From NCBI GenBank assembly GCA_015486685.1, contig WFRC01000110.1, positions 1-5,011 on the forward strand: a stretch of 5,011 nt of DNA, written 5' to 3'. The DNA comes from Caldifarciminota bacterium. Its GTDB lineage: Bacteria; Hydrothermota; UBA3072; WFRC01. The translations under genes were made by a program, and so were the position numbers. Shown here in pieces: positions 3,908 to 5,011 of the stretch (the first letter of the stretch is position 1; each line of letters opens with the position of its first letter). The notes under the pieces were generated by a model that did no database searches, had not been told where the DNA came from, and was given only the letters and a program-made list of their open reading frames with translations.

Positions 3908-5011
3908 GCAGCGGTTTAGCCCTTATTATTGTAATTGTTATTTTATTTTCTTTACTAGCGTTGGGTGTTCCTATTTTTGTATCATTGGGAGTATCTGGTG
4001 TTATCGGCTTTTATCTAGTAATGGGAATAAGAGGACTTTCTCAACTACCCACTGCTATTTACGCGCAATTAAATAGCTTTATCTTAGTAGCCATTCCACT
4101 TTTTGTTCTAATGGGCGAATTAATTTACGCTACAGGAATAGGTCATGATATTTTTGATGCGTTCAGTAAATGGCTAAGAAAGGTTCCTGGTGGATTAGCT
4201 ATTGCTTCGATTTACTCTTCTGCTTTATTTGGAGCTATGTGCGGAGTAAGTATAGCAGGAGTAGCTGCAATCGGGAGTATGTCTATACCGGAAATGCTTG
4301 ATCGTGGATATGACAAGCCTTTAGCTGCAGGAGCTATAGCTGCTTCCGGCGCACTTGCTGTATTAATTCCTCCTAGTATTTCTTTTATTCTCTATGGATC
4401 ATTGTCAGGTGTTTCTGTAGCTAAACTCTTTACCGGTGGCATTATCCCGGGTTTAGTATTAGCTACTATGATGGCAATTTACATTTTTATTAAGGTTTGG
4501 AGAAAACCTAATTTAGCTCCTAGGGAACCTGGATATGTAAGTTGGAAGGAAAAAATTAACTCCTTGGAAAAAATATGGTCAGTATTGCTACTTATATTCC
4601 TGGTGTTAGGAACAATTTATGTGGGAGTTTCTACCCCCACCGAGTCCGCTGCAATGGGAGTTATAGGAGCTCTTTTAATAGGAATACTTAGCAAGAGGCT
4701 GAAATGGAAGGCCTTCAAAAAAGCTCTTTGGAAATCTACTCAAATAAGTGGAGCTATTTTAATAATTCTTGCTGGCGCTTTTGCTTTCAGTCAATTCTTA
4801 AACATAATTAGAGTTCCGGATAAGGTGTCTATGTGGGCCACTAGTTTGCATATGCCTGGACTAATGGTTATATTCATCTCAATGTTCCTCCTTCTAATTT
4901 TGGGCTGCTTTATTGATGGAGCTTCATTAATTATAGTTACTACTCCTATCTTATTGCCAACTGTTTTAAAATTGGGCTTTAACCCTTTATGGTACGGAGT
5001 ATTAGTGGTGA
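3904..5011 (+). CDS. dctM: TRAP transporter large permease, DctM type (3' end outside window)
   Basis: The frame starts at ATG 3904, sharing ATGA with the dctQ stop, and stays open for 369 codons to the window edge. The family is usually about 425-430 residues, so roughly 60 are missing. This is the main transport subunit, with many membrane helices. Typical segments are seen: IPLFVLMGELI at 64-74, GAMCGVSIAGVAAIGSMSIP at 110-129, RGYDKPLAAGAIAASGALA at 135-153, LIPPSISFILYG at 155-166, STPTESAAMGVIGALL at 243-258, and GCFIDGASLIIVTTPILLP near 335-353. It should import the carboxylate used by the adjacent lyase. Substrate is set largely by the DctP binding protein, which is not in the window and may lie just downstream. 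Isoleucine codon choice differs from the lyase gene. Confidence 0.95.
   Translation, partial: MSSGLALIIVIVILFSLLALGVPIFVSLGVSGVIGFYLVMGIRGLSQLPTAIYAQLNSFILVAIPLFVLMGELIYATGIGHDIFDAFSKWLRKVPGGLAIASIYSSALFGAMCGVSIAGVAAIGSMSIPEMLDRGYDKPLAAGAIAASGALAVLIPPSISFILYGSLSGVSVAKLFTGGIIPGLVLATMMAIYIFIKVWRKPNLAPREPGYVSWKEKINSLEKIWSVLLLIFLVLGTIYVGVSTPTESAAMGVIGALLIGILSKRLKWKAFKKALWKSTQISGAILIILAGAFAFSQFLNIIRVPDKVSMWATSLHMPGLMVIFISMFLLLILGCFIDGASLIIVTTPILLPTVLKLGFNPLWYGVLVV

Overview
The window looks like part of a low-GC, anaerobic Firmicute, probably a clostridium or a thermophilic relative. This rests on the AT-rich composition, strong AGGAGG-type ribosome binding sites, a TTG start with such a site, and the gene families present. 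The assignment to a group is inference; no rRNA or tRNA gene is present to fix it.

Positions 1-364 hold the end of an older operon: the last 48 codons of a DUF2958-type protein, a 65-residue uncharacterised ORF that overlaps it, and a strong intrinsic terminator. DUF2958 proteins are common on plasmids and integrative elements, so this side may be mobile or accessory DNA. Positions 365-768 have no credible gene. They hold dyads and a MITE-like structure (593-711) with two related hairpins inside a 9-bp inverted repeat.

Positions 769-1482 encode a FadR-type (GntR/FCD) transcription factor. Positions 1483-2030 hold nested inverted repeats and a badly decayed, minus-strand transposase N-terminus (about 1656-1976), so an insertion sequence appears to have died between the regulator and the operon it probably controls.

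A second promoter (TTGACA 2039-2044, TATCAT 2061-2066) is followed at the expected transcription start by ATACCA-N6-TGGTAT. The right arm of this dyad continues into TGGTATTACTA, which fits the published FadR-subfamily operator pattern TNGTNNNACNA. The first ORF behind the promoter is only the N-terminal remnant of an electron transfer flavoprotein beta subunit (etfB) joined to unrelated sequence, followed by a possible 17-codon scrap. Three apparently intact genes then follow in tight order: an isocitrate lyase/PEP mutase superfamily C-C lyase (2469-3386), a TRAP small permease DctQ (3407-3907) and the TRAP large permease DctM (3904 to the window end, incomplete).

The simplest reading is a regulated catabolic operon. 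A TRAP transporter brings in a carboxylate and the lyase cleaves a 2-alkylmalate-like or methylisocitrate-like acid to pyruvate (or an oxo acid) plus a second carboxylate, under FCD-regulator control. The periplasmic binding protein DctP is not in the window. The etfB stub suggests that the promoter once drove an etf-containing operon, possibly of the lactate-oxidation type, and was reused for the lyase/TRAP cassette after a deletion. That history is inference.
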